Assembly (NCBI GenBank): GCA_043228905.1
Contig: JBHGNT010000001.1
Location: 31,186,001 to 31,250,000, forward strand
DNA from: Azolla caroliniana
Taxonomy: Eukaryota > Polypodiophyta
Length of the DNA stretch: 64,000 bases
Direction of reading: 5' to 3'
The first letter of the stretch is position 1. Each line of letters starts with the position of its first letter. Shown piece after piece: positions 10,423 through 21,900 of the stretch. The notes under the pieces were generated by a model. The model searched no databases. It was not told the origin of the DNA and worked only from the letters and a program-made list of their open reading frames with translations. Both the position numbers and the translations under genes were made by a program.

Positions 10423-12751
10423 TTATTGTTTCCACCTCGGATGGGTGACAAACTGTGACTGACGTTGTTTCCTTAGGGTTGCAAACCTTGAGTCCAAAGT
10501 TTGTAGCTTCTTAAAAGCTCCAATAACCTGGTAATAGTAATCATATAATCAAGAAAAGTGCAATTCAGATATGTAAGAAATCATTGCTGATATACTAACT
10601 TACCTTGTTTGAACCCTCAGTTGTTTGAGTAAGTGTTTTCCGTAATGGTGGAGATCTCCACATTGTTGAATGCCTTCTATCTACCCTCATACTGTAGAAA
10701 AGTTAAAAAACCTTTAATCTTCAAAACTCTGCACAATGAAGTTATACTTTTATTGCTTTCAAAATGGATACCAACAATCCTAGAGGAAAATGGAGATTTA
10801 GTTCATCCCGACAATAAAGATCGATCACCATGAGGTCCTCTAAAACAATGTCATCCATCCAATAAATGTAATGTGTTCTTTACACAGACGAACATTCAAA
10901 TGATTGGGTTCAACATCAAATCACACATTAAATCCTGAATATTGATGTGCTACCTCTCAACCGATTCAGACTTTGAGATGCAATATCTAGCTTCCTATTC
11001 ACAGCAATATCTAACATTTGAAAATGTTGCATATTCATCGCAAGCACAATGTTATCCAGTATAACTATCCACACATAGAAGTCATTCGATAATATGTTGC
11101 CATACCCCTGTCAAACCTAGAGAAGAGAAAAAAAATGTGTTGCATTTTCTGATGTAGTCAGTAGCAATGCCTACTGAATGTATAAGTCCTGGATCCCTGA
11201 AGAGGCCTACCACGGTGACAGATACTCAGGTATTTCTCCACTATTCAGAACTCAACTAACAAGTAAACGTCATTATCTGGATGTGGAGTCTTTACATTGT
11301 ATATGAAGCCATTGCATCGTGCTGAATAATTGATTCTGTGTAATAACTCACTTAGTTAACTGAGAGACATGTGATATCTTCGAATTCTGTCCCGGAGTGT
11401 CACTTGGATGCGTAGTTCCTTTCAGAGTCTTCCTGGAAACAAATTCAATGATATTTCTAAGATATGAACCTTGTCGATATATATGTAACTCCTTGTTGAT
11501 GGATCTTCTTGGGATACAAGTACCTTAACCATCTATTTGATAAAGTGTTAATATTGTTGGATAAAGCTTGCTGAGCAGCCACTTTGGTTTCTATGAAATT
11601 AAAACTTCCATTGCGAGATCTTGACTCAGAGAATTTTCCCTGCTCATTTGTAATGATCAAATTTTAAGTTATAAATTCCTTCTGTCATGAATCACAATCA
11701 AACAAGCTAGTAACCCTGTTTTGCACCAGTTCATATTATAAAGAAAGGTACAAAGCTCCATAAATTCCTTTAAACACCTGACGAATTGCAGAGGACCGCG
11801 CTGATATAATTCCTTGTACAAAATCTTTCCTTAGTTTTACATTTCTCCTCTGATTCTCTTCTCTAATCAGTTGTCGTTTTCTCTGGTAAAGGCTCTGGGG
11901 GTGATCTTGTGGTTCTTGACTTTGCCCATTAAAGGATTTCTTATTTGTGTCTTTTATCTGACCATATAGTGGAAATTCTATGATCAGGCTCCAATAAAAT
12001 TGCTCTTTCCTTCAAAAATATCACGTCAAAGACATGGAATATAGATATTACTTACCTTAGACTGATTGTGCCGAATGACCTTCCCTTTGGATTGCCTGAT
12101 GATATCATCTGCAATACAAAAGCCAAAATTGCAACAAGAAATATTTTTTACAATAGAGTATTAAGTTTGTTGATTCAAGTTTATGAAATGTTAAGATCAA
12201 TAATTTGTGTGAATAGATTCTTTATGTAAAGTATACAAATTCAGAAAGAACAAACTGGATTGCAACCAATGCAACAAAAATAACATCAAAGGAAGTTTTC
12301 TGATTTTCGTAAGATTTTGAAGGATGATATTCCCTTTTTTAAGAGGATTGTGATGAAAACTAGTAACTTATTTCGATGGTCAATCTAGAAATTTAAATCA
12401 ATGGGAAGGATTGATTTGATACTAAAGGTGTTATGCATTTTTTGTTTCGTAAGATTGATGAAAGATGCTTTATATTCTCTGAATAGGCGCAATGCAAATC
12501 CATAAGGGTAGAAAGAGTCGAAAGAAGAGATTTTTTGAGAAGCGTTTTGATGAGATCCATAAAAAAAGGATCAGCAAGGCAGCATATAACAAGAATAGAT
12601 TTCTTGAGAAGTGCAGATAACTTTGACAGTTATATATCAACAAGGCAGCATATTTTGGTTATAAGGACATACGTAGGAATTACTTACCAAGCGACATATC
12701 GACCTTGCGCTCGATGCTATCCATGTTGAACTTCAGAGCTGAGGAAGACAT
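10423..12751 (-). CDS. UAP56-binding-motif protein, UIF/UIEF-like mRNA export factor
   Basis: Seven exons join cleanly: 12688-12751, 12056-12108, 11778-11957, 11524-11639, 11352-11432, 10604-10691 and 10423-10527, giving 228 residues. The N-terminus contains VDMSLDDII (residues about 17-25), a UAP56-binding motif as in ALY/REF and UIF proteins. Intron 1 splits a codon inside it. The rest is basic and Gln/Arg/Ser-rich (LYQRKRQLIREENQRR; SSAIRQGKFSESRSRN; RRHSTMWRSPPLRK) with no RRM fold, which argues against ALY and for a UIF/UIEF-type adaptor. Such proteins recruit the helicase UAP56 to nuclear mRNA for export. The start is the first ATG after a purine-rich leader. The UBM is seen; the export role is inferred from it. 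A divergent relative lies head-to-head 1.46 kb away. Confidence 0.75.
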
Positions 12752-14212
12752 AGCCAAAGCGATGGCGAAGCGAAGAAGAAGAAGAAAGAAAGATCGAAAT
12801 AAAGAAGGATTGACCACCACATTCGTTGATGCTGCTGCCTGCACATTTGGTTTCACACTTGTCCGGACAAAACGCGACAGCCAGTCCTTTCACACCCACC
12901 AGTTCGGACACCCTCAAGATTGAACGGCCTAGCTGGGACAACATTACAATAAAAGAAAGTATCGTTTATGTCTCTCTATTGGACGACACCAATGAGACCA
13001 AACATGTGCATGCACACACGCATGGGCTTTATGGCCTCCTCGATAAACGAAACAGAAAGCACCAGCATAAACCCTTGCCTGACCAACCAAAACCTTTGAA
13101 AATGTTTGTTTAGGCATGTCTTTCACTTAAAACAACCGTGAATGGATTCACCGTTGGCCTCTTTGGCACGTCGAACTTGCATGGGTTCACCGGTGTTAGA
13201 ACACAGTCCACAAAAAACAGCATAGGTTAGATGTCATTGAGGGAACATGGTAAGCCCATATTCATTTGTGCATCCGTAAGGGCTAGGCATGTAACGAGGT
13301 ATGGGTGGAGAAAGACCCGAAAAGCAAGGGTTGAGCCTGTTTAGATAAGAGTATGTGACTTGACTTTTTGAATCAAATTGAATTGAAAGGTGGTAAATTG
13401 GCACAAATCGATTTATTGAAGGAAGCATAAAGGCTTTAAGTAGCAACACGAGGCGCAAAATAGCGTTCTAAGAAAGATGAACAACCTACCGCCTTTTTTT
13501 CATAACATTGCAATGGTACAAAAGTGTGGAGATTTGGAAATAAATTGGCTCTGCAAACTAGTAGTCACAAGATTGGCTACAAACATTGACAATGATTGGG
13601 CTTCTTTCCATACCAAGTTGATGATAAACTATAACATTACATAATAATGATACCTCAAAAGGCCATGTGAAAGTGACACTTGCAGTTGGAGGTTCGAGGG
13701 CTCTTAGACCTCGGAACCTTGACAAGGGTTTGGGATTCTTCCCGGATTGAGTTGATGAGAAAACTATCTTTAAAATGTCGCCCATTCACACAACCATCAA
13801 AGAGTGGACGATGTCGCCAATAAATGCTTGACATTCGATTGAGACCTTCATGCGTTGGTAAAAAAGATGAGGAACCATGTGACCGAGCATGAAAAACCAT
13901 ACGGCTCTCTCCCCCTTTAACACACATGTCACCTAGAGACGTGTATGCCTATACATATATGTACATATACGTATGGGTGTCCATATACCTATGTATCCGG
14001 ACGCAAACGAGAACCCTTGACAACTAAACTAGAGGCCGACCCTAAACTTGGAGGCACCACCCAGCAGGCGCCAAGGGCATGTTATAGAAGTTACAGTAAA
14101 CGACATACATATATATATCATATATGTATGTATGTATGTATGTATGTATACGAGTTGTTTGTTATACATATATCACGCTGGCTTCGTTGGTGTCATTCCT
14201 TTCTCTTCAGAT
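12752..14212. promoter_or_regulatory. Shared 1.46-kb upstream region of a divergent gene pair
   Basis: This spacer separates the start codons of two genes transcribed away from each other. It holds no convincing coding sequence. The right end carries (TATG)n microsatellite sequence (about 14124-14150). An AG just before the right-hand start codon (TTCTCTTCAG|AT-ATG at 14210) could be a leader splice acceptor. Promoter elements cannot be assigned by eye. Confidence 0.4.
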
Positions 14213-16270
14213 ATGGCCCCTGCCACGACCTTCTCCCCTCCTGAGACCCTCCATTTCAACGTCGGCTCCACTGAATCTACAGCAGCAGCAGGTTTTCGTC
14301 TTCCTCTTTCCTTTTTTGTATACAAACATTCTTATGTATGTATGTATGTATGTATGTATGTATGTATGTATGTATGTATGTATGTATGTGTATATGTATG
14401 TAATATATCTGAGAGAACATGGTTAATATATATGTTAGAATGGGTTATTTCAATAGTTTTGCAAAAGGTTTCATTTTTCCACATCCACATACACGCATAC
14501 ATACATACATGTCACAGAACATGGTTTGGGCATTCCGTGAAACGAATCATTTCAAATTCTGCATAGGATGTGATGTTTTTCAAAGGGTTCGATAAATTTT
14601 TCCCATAATTCTAATGATTTTTTTTAGATGAACCGGTTTCCTCCTGAAGTTGATCAGGAGTAGTTGTTTCTCTGATGATTTGGTTAACATGATGGTTTTC
14701 TTCTTGTGTTTTTCTTACGGAAATCCTCGAACTAGGGTTTTCTTCTCTTATCTATTTCTATGATGATTTCAAAAGATAAGTTACAACTAGTTTTTTTTCT
14801 GAACATTAAACTCGAATTGCAGTGGCAGCCAAACTTGCCAAGAAAGTGAAGAAGCAACGTCTTCCTGTAAGTTAAAAAACATGTTATTCTTTGCTTTCAT
14901 TTTCACTCTCAATTAATATTTTCTTTTGTTTTCCTTTATATCCCAATAAATATGTTTTTCTTTTCTATCTTTTTTTGCGTGCAATGCAATTTTGCAGATA
15001 AAGGGATCATTTTGGAAGTCAATCAGAGGTCAGGCAGCAAAAGCTGCCACTCGTAAATCGATGCTTAATCGATCATCTTTGCTCCGCCAGGTAGAAAGTC
15101 CTTTTCACTATTTTTATCATCTAATGTTGTGTGGATGTAGTGGGAATTAACCTACATTTTTACACCCTAATGTGGTATGAAGGTGGTGAATAATTAACCT
15201 ATCTCTTTACTTTCTACTAATGTGGCAAGGAAATGATGGGATAACCTTCCTCTTTCTCACCTGATGTGGTATGGAAATGCTGGGAGTTAACCTTCTTTAA
15301 TAACTAATGTTGTACAGAAGTTGTGTAATTACCTTTTCTTTTACTACCTGATGTTTAATGGAAATGCTGGTAGTTAACCTTTCTTCGAGTTTAATTAAGA
15401 TTATACTGGAAGTGTGCATCTTCAACAGGGGCACATTTCATCTGTTTTTGAGTCAAAGAAACATTATTATATGGGTTTGATGGCTAAATGCTTCACATAA
15501 CATACGTTCTTACAAGCTTCTTTTAAGGTTATATTTTAGGTTTGCATCAACAAGTGATAAAAGAGTTAGCTAGCCCAATGAGGTTGGAGACATGAAGGAA
15601 AACTTGAAGCTTTGTTTTTTCTGATTGGAGATTTCATCTCTTGTTTGCAGGGTAAATTTGCTGAAGCTAGGTCACGTAATACTGATGGAGAGCTGTCTAA
15701 TGAAACCAGGTAAAGCTTATTCAAGCACCTTGCTCAAATGTGAACTACAGACTTTCTATGTCTTGGTTTCCCAAAATTGTAAGAAGTTAATCTTTCATTT
15801 TGCCCCAGGGATTAAAGAAACTATTAAATCTTTCCTACTTGGATAGAAAGAATTTCAAGTGGGAAAAGCTAAAAGACATTTCTATCAAGATATATGAAAT
15901 ACAGTGTACATTTTTATCTAACTAATAGCTAATCTCTTGCTAGGCATATGGGGATTATCCCCTTCGTAGCATCCTTGTACTTATTTATCTAACAAATAGA
16001 TAATGTTCAATTGCCATATGGGGATTAGCCCGTTTTCGTAGTTTGTTACATGATTTTTAGGAATGTCTGTTTGACGATCAACAATACAATGAAGGAATAC
16101 TAACATGGATTTCATGCAATAAGTTAATTTTAACATAGCTTGTGAATGTGTATTGTGATCTGCATTCATGTCTCTGCAGGTTATTTTGTAGAAGTAAATT
16201 CCACTTATTTCCTCTGCATAGGACTGATGTGAAACTTAGTGCACTTGGCGTTGCTTTTTCTGAATGTTAA
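14213..16270 (+). CDS. Small basic protein, probable diverged paralog of the UIEF-like gene
   Basis: Five exons fit in phase: 14213-14291, 14823-14866, 14998-15090, 15651-15709 and 16222-16270, giving 107 residues. The first four match the UIEF-like gene exon for exon. Exon 1 ends in phase 1 and exon 2 in phase 0, exon 3 begins IK and ends RQ, and exon 4 begins GKFAEARSRN against GKFSESRSRN. The protein is very basic (AAKLAKKVKKQRLP, SFWKSIRGQAAKAATRKS). The position of the UAP56-binding motif instead reads LHFNVGSTES..AAG, so that motif is absent. The last exon is the least certain. A donor inside it (GGC|GTTGCT) could instead splice to an exon near 16317 reading DAIAEANDMQ. I see no counterparts of the relative's last two exons, so the gene may be shortened or decaying. 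Family assignment rests on the shared exon plan. Confidence 0.5.
14333..14402. repeat. (TATG)n microsatellite
   Basis: Tetranucleotide TATG run of about 65-70 bases at the start of intron 1 of the small basic gene. A shorter run lies at about 14124-14150. Confidence 0.95.
15118..15390. repeat. Intronic minisatellite, about 50-60 bp unit, five or six copies
   Basis: Successive diverged copies share CTAATGTGGTATGGAAATG.TGGGA.TTAACCT followed by a CTTT-rich spacer. The motif CTAATGTTG/CTAATGTGG/CTGATGTGG recurs at about 15120, 15168, 15224, 15260, 15306 and 15347. It lies in intron 3 of the small basic gene. Confidence 0.75.
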
Positions 16271-18919
16271 ATGTATGAATCTTCATTTATTCTATGCCAT
16301 CAATGAATTGAATTAGGATGCCATAGCTGAAGCCAATGATATGCAAGGTATGATGTGGACCTATTATATCGATTCAGAGGCTGATTTTTAGTTATATTTT
16401 CCTGTTTAAAAAAGGTAGGAGTGTGCAATTGGTAGAGAAGACAATGGGACAAGACCCAGTTTAATATTTATATGGTTATTTCATTAACAATTCACAAGCC
16501 TGCCAGATAAATCAATCACATTGATTAATCTGCAATGGTATTAATCATGCTAATGCAAACACATTAAACCAAAGTGTTAAAATTATTGGCTGTTGCGTAT
16601 TTGTTTGAACAAGGTTGTAGTTTCATATTTTGGCACTTCGAATGGTTTTTTCACATATCCCACATAGACTCTCAATTTGTAACCGTTGCCCATTTTGATA
16701 CTACAGAAACACATATGTTCTTAATTGTCTCAGACATGGTGTGGTCACATGTACTTATGATTGTGATGTAAACATTGACTTTATGCTTATGTTTTGTATT
16801 CTCAATAATAGCGAGATCATTATTGAGGAAATTTGTAACTTATTGATAATCAATTATGTATCATATCAATTTGTTTATGGAAATAGCTCATTTTTATGGT
16901 GTGCACTCGTCACCTGTTTCAGCTCTATAACTGATAAGTCACTATTCAAATTCATATTGAAGAAAGAACAATTGTGTGGACACATCCATTTGTGATCAAC
17001 CATCTTAAATTCAGTTTGGTGAGAAATTGAAACGCAACAAGTGACTCCAGCAGTCCAATTCCTCTATTTTAAGGATCAAGAGATTATTTATTGCATTGTA
17101 CCAGCACATCTTGAGCATCCTTATAAGACATATGCTTATGTATAGAGATGTATTTACTTATATTTTTTTATGGAGGCTCAGTATTATGTGATTAGAGATT
17201 GGGGAGATTTTCTTTTCCTTGTTCCTGTTATTGTTCTTCTTCAGCTTAGGGTTTTTGGTTGAAGGATTTAGCTTGTAACGGAAATTGGTTTTTGGAGCTC
17301 ATTGTCCAGTGAAATGATTTCATGGGCATACATGCCCATCACAATATGATCCCACTGAAATTCATTTTTTCGACTGACCAACCCTATCCCTAACTCCCTT
17401 GTAATTGGGGGTATAACCACATACTCCTTGCTTCTTTTGTTTTTAACTTTTCCTGTTTTCCAATTTTATCTCAATCTATAATATCGTTCAGATCTTGAAA
17501 GGTTCTAGCTAATTCTGTATTGAGTATGAGGAAACATCTTCAATGCATCCTTAAGAGATTTATATCAGTGAGAAACATTATAAACACATTACAGCTTTTT
17601 GACTTTCAGTCTATACACATTGATACAATAGTGTTTAGCTATGAATGAATATATTGTAAGGGGGGCAATAAAGGTGTTACGAGTTGTACGCAATTAAGAC
17701 TTATTGCTACGATAATTATGGATTTATGTTTTTGTGCTTTTAGAATCTAGTATATAATATTAGCAATGCAATATTTTTTAAAACTCATTTTTGTGTGGGT
17801 CATATGGAGAAAACAACCTACGAAAATATGATAAAATGATATGTTTTCAAGGCATCACTAAAGCCCCTAAAACAATTAACCATTGAGGGTGTAGAAGAAC
17901 ATGGAAGTGCTCAAAATAGGCTAATGAAATCTAGCACATGGAGCAAATATCCATTTTATTTTCTTCATTGTAAGCCTCTCCATTTTATTTTCTCATAGGT
18001 TTCTAGGTTAATGTGAAGACATCGGCAGTTTCAAAAGCATGAAATTATGCACTATTTTGAAATTTTACATTTAGATAACATCATACTTTGTACCTTTACA
18101 AAGGTAAAGCTTTCAAGCTTACTCCCAAATGCAACAGTTGAAGTCTTTAAATTTGCCCTCGTAAGTTGTCTGTTTATTTTCCCTCCATACCATACAAAAA
18201 TATCATATTGTGCACAGAAATCATTATTCAAGCATACAAAACTCTAGTTTTGTGCACTTTTAGTCATTATTTCAATATTTGTGAAATCCTCACCTTTCAA
18301 ATTTCTACCATTTAACTCCTGATTTCCAACCGATCTTCTTTTCTTCTGCCATTCTTTCGTACATGCATTAAAGAAAATATGTCATTAAACATAAGCTTTG
18401 AATTATTTGCCTCTATTTTGAAGTGTTCTATCCGTAGCTCGACGTGGATTTTCTTATGAAGGATCCTAAAAGAGTCCAAAAAACTCTCCTAAAGAGCGAA
18501 GCGGGAAAAGAGTCTAGTTGAAGAAATGATATGAGAGGGAGAGAAAGAGAATAAATAAATAAATTTCAAGATTTCGAATAAGTAATGGAAGACATTTTGA
18601 ATGTCATGTCAAAACATTTGACACTAGGGGATGAATTGTACAATTTTGGATCTTGGTATAAAACAAAAGTTTCAAATTAATTACAAATTGTCTGCCAGTC
18701 AAAACTATAAGGAGTAGACACAAATTCACAATCACTCTAGCTTGTGGACCTTGTAGAGTAACTTTATAAGTGGGCTTTTTACCCTAAGATTGATGATAAA
18801 GAGTGAGACTACATTTAGCTCATAAAGACATCTATGGCCCCAAAAATGTATTTGGTGCATTCGCCTTAATAATGTTTACAACCTGCCGAGCTTTGATAGA
18901 AGTCAAATAGACTATATTG
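16271..18919. other. Intergenic, no supported gene
   Basis: AT-rich spacer between convergent genes (small basic gene on the left, TRM gene on the right). Only short unrelated frames are visible. It probably holds both 3' untranslated regions. Confidence 0.6.
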
Positions 18920-21900
18920 TCAAAACCTAATAAGGTCAGAAACAAGTTCATTGAAGAGGATGCGGAGTAGTGTCCGCTCAAGTGTGAACACAATGTGGTC
19001 GATTTCCGGTTGGAGTTCATTCCAACGAGATAAGTTGGTTGCAACAAGCCAATCAATGTCATCGACATGGAGCCATAGTTGTGTACCACGAGATGAATTG
19101 TCATGAAGGTTGTGGGGGTGGTGACTCCACCTTAGGATCCGATCATGGAGTCGACAAGCCAAAGTGCTACTAGGGCCCCGAAACCGACACGCGCCAGTAC
19201 CGCAATGCCACCATCGGCTTGGTCCTTCTTCCTCTTCATGCATCGCGTCTCTCACACAATCGAACACCAACCTACGATAGTCCCGAGTGGGGGGCCCACC
19301 GGGCCCCGTCCACATGGCAGGTCCAGGTGGGCCCACTCTAGCTTCTTCTTCTAATTTCTCGAACAAGACCGAATTGCTTCCGTTGCCCATGCCGCTCTCC
19401 TGCCACATGGCGCCCAGCACGGCGGCCACGTAATCGCGCTCGCTGCAAATGCGCCACGTGGCATGCGAGTCTGGGGACACGTCATCTCCGAAGGGCGGGC
19501 CCAGGACGGAGACCGGGCTGTGTAGTTGGAGGCCCAGGGAATCGGACGTCCCATCGCTTTCGTGGTCCTAAAAGAGATTTAATTTCGTAAATCAGTTCAA
19601 GAAAGAGCACCCCAAAAAATGCAAAATAAAAAACAATAAAGAGATTTAATTCAGTAAATCTGGAAAAAGAAAACGATTTATTTTCCCGGTTTTTCTCACC
19701 AATCTGGTTATGACATCGAAATAAATAAAAACAAATGAATGGGATAGAAATTGCTTTAGTGCGTGCGGGTGACAGATGAGAGTGTGTTCGGTTCTTCCCA
19801 CGTGCGAGCACAAAAAACACAGATTCTATTCGGCATTAAAAAACCAAGGTCGTGGTTAGTGTGTAACTTTACCCCTGGGGCGGATTCGGATGTTTTGTCA
19901 TCGTTAATTTTACATGCTTGGTTGGGACCATTAGATTGATCCGCTTTCCTCTCGTTCCATAGTTTTAAGTCTAGGGAGGCACCAAAACATTAGTTCACAA
20001 TGTTTGAGCATTAGTTAGGTAAGTCTAGGGAGGGTCGTCTAGACTCTAGACTCTAAAGTAGGGGGACATTCTAACCGAATATGCGTATGCACCACCACCA
20101 AATCTAACTTTTGTTTTCTTTCCTTCCTTCTTTTTTTTTTAAACCGACAAAAGAGCACCAAGATCCTCGCTGACAGCAACAGTGTAGTATGTGTACGGTA
20201 TGATTATGAGAGGGGGGGGGGCGAGGGTATTACGGTAATTTTTGGAAAGCTGTGGACGGGGGGGGGGGGGGGGGGGGGGGGGGCACTCTCGTGAGAAAAA
20301 AACAAAGGTTCTATTTGGTTTTTCTTTTTCTTTTTTTTTATTTGTACTAACCTTGGTGGTGGTGGTGGAACCGGCTGCTGGTCGCTGGCCTCCGGCATAG
20401 CTCTTCCCGGCCATTGGGGAGGACACTGCGGAGACAATGTCCCGCAATATGGCCGCCGCAGTGGTCTTCTTCACACGCCCCCCACCCGCCTTATGCCCGC
20501 ACACCTTCTCCCTTCCCATCATTATTATTCCACGATTACCACCATCTTCAGATCCCCATCCTTCTTCTGCATTCACACCTATTTTCTTCCTTTTTACAGT
20601 CCCACCGGATGATGCCGCCCCAGCCCATACTGGAGAATTCGTCACTACCATTGGCCGTGCTACCCTGCCTGAGGTGCAGGGAACCACAGCAGCTGACATA
20701 ATAGCGGTAGAGCTGGAGGAAGAATACAGCCCAGAATGACTGTAACTGTTATGTTGCTGCTGCCACCGACAATTACTGCTACTGCTAGTACTACTGACGG
20801 ATGAAGAGGAGCTCGATCGAACATTGCAGCTTACTCCGGTTGAATTGGAGTAAGAGATCTTTGATGAGGCCTCGGGGTAGCTACTGGTTGAGCTAGATGA
20901 GTACTCGCAGTGCTTATATCGATCATAATCATCATCATCTCCATCATTATCGTATGATACCTGAGGCTGATCCCCTCCATGCGTATATGGGAAGAACTGA
21001 TTAACGATCGGCGGTGGTACATATCCATAATCAGTGATTGATTTGCAGGACAGATTCGAGCCATATATGGACGACGAAGACGAGAAATTATTGTTGTAGC
21101 GATCATTATAAGGCTCATCATAACATCGCTTCCCTTTGATCACATTATAATTGACATCTGAATATTTCGCATCCACTTTCATCCTCCGCTGTTGCTTCTG
21201 CTTCTTCTTTTTCTTCTTTTTCTTCTTCTTCTTATTGGTATTGTAATAACTTCTGTTATAATAATCCCCAATTTCATCGTCTGATGAATCAGACTCTAGT
21301 AATCCAATATTGTTTATTATAATTATATTCCTCTGCAATTCCATTTTTACTTTATCCTTACCATTATAATATGTTGGTTGAGCTTCCACGTTCTTCTTCT
21401 TGGTCTTCTTGATATTCTTATAATTATGTGATCTCATCGAACCAGTGGCAGCCCTGAACATGCTTAGCTTTGCATCCAATTTTATCCTTCTTCTCTCTTT
21501 AATCATTGATGGCCATCCATTATCACTGTAATCACGATGCTTCTGATTATACTTATATTGCCCATCCATCATTATATCATTCTGAGGAGAATCATCTTCA
21601 TCCTCCTCCTCCGCCTGATCGTTATAATGTTCATTATTACTCCTTAAATCGATGTTATTATTAACGCAAGCCACATGGTGGATGTGTTGATCGTTAATTG
21701 TAACATCTCTGCAGGTCCTCCTATGGAGGAATGCTTCGGTAGTTTCAGTCAAGTCGTGGCACGCAACACTTTGCTCGAGCTTATTATTATAATAATTAGG
21801 GTTTATAGCAGATCTTGAGATCATATGATTAAAAGTATACTTCCGTGGCCGAGAGCTAGAATCTTCTTCCTTACCATTACGATAATTGAATGGCCGGTCA

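Noticed and set aside
14048-14566. Frame encoding repeated Cys-Met-Tyr-Val
   Set aside because: It is the translation of TATG microsatellites. Only the part from 14213 matches a plausible exon.
15118-15390. A CRISPR-like array
   Set aside because: The copies are contiguous and diverged, without regular unique spacers, and lie in a plant intron.
20139-20351. Last 70 codons of the long minus-strand frame as normal TRM coding sequence
   Set aside because: The donor AAG|GTTAGT at 20351 and the acceptor at 19568 join exon 3 directly to the conserved SPVSVL/DUF4378 exon in phase. The poly-Pro stretch is intronic.
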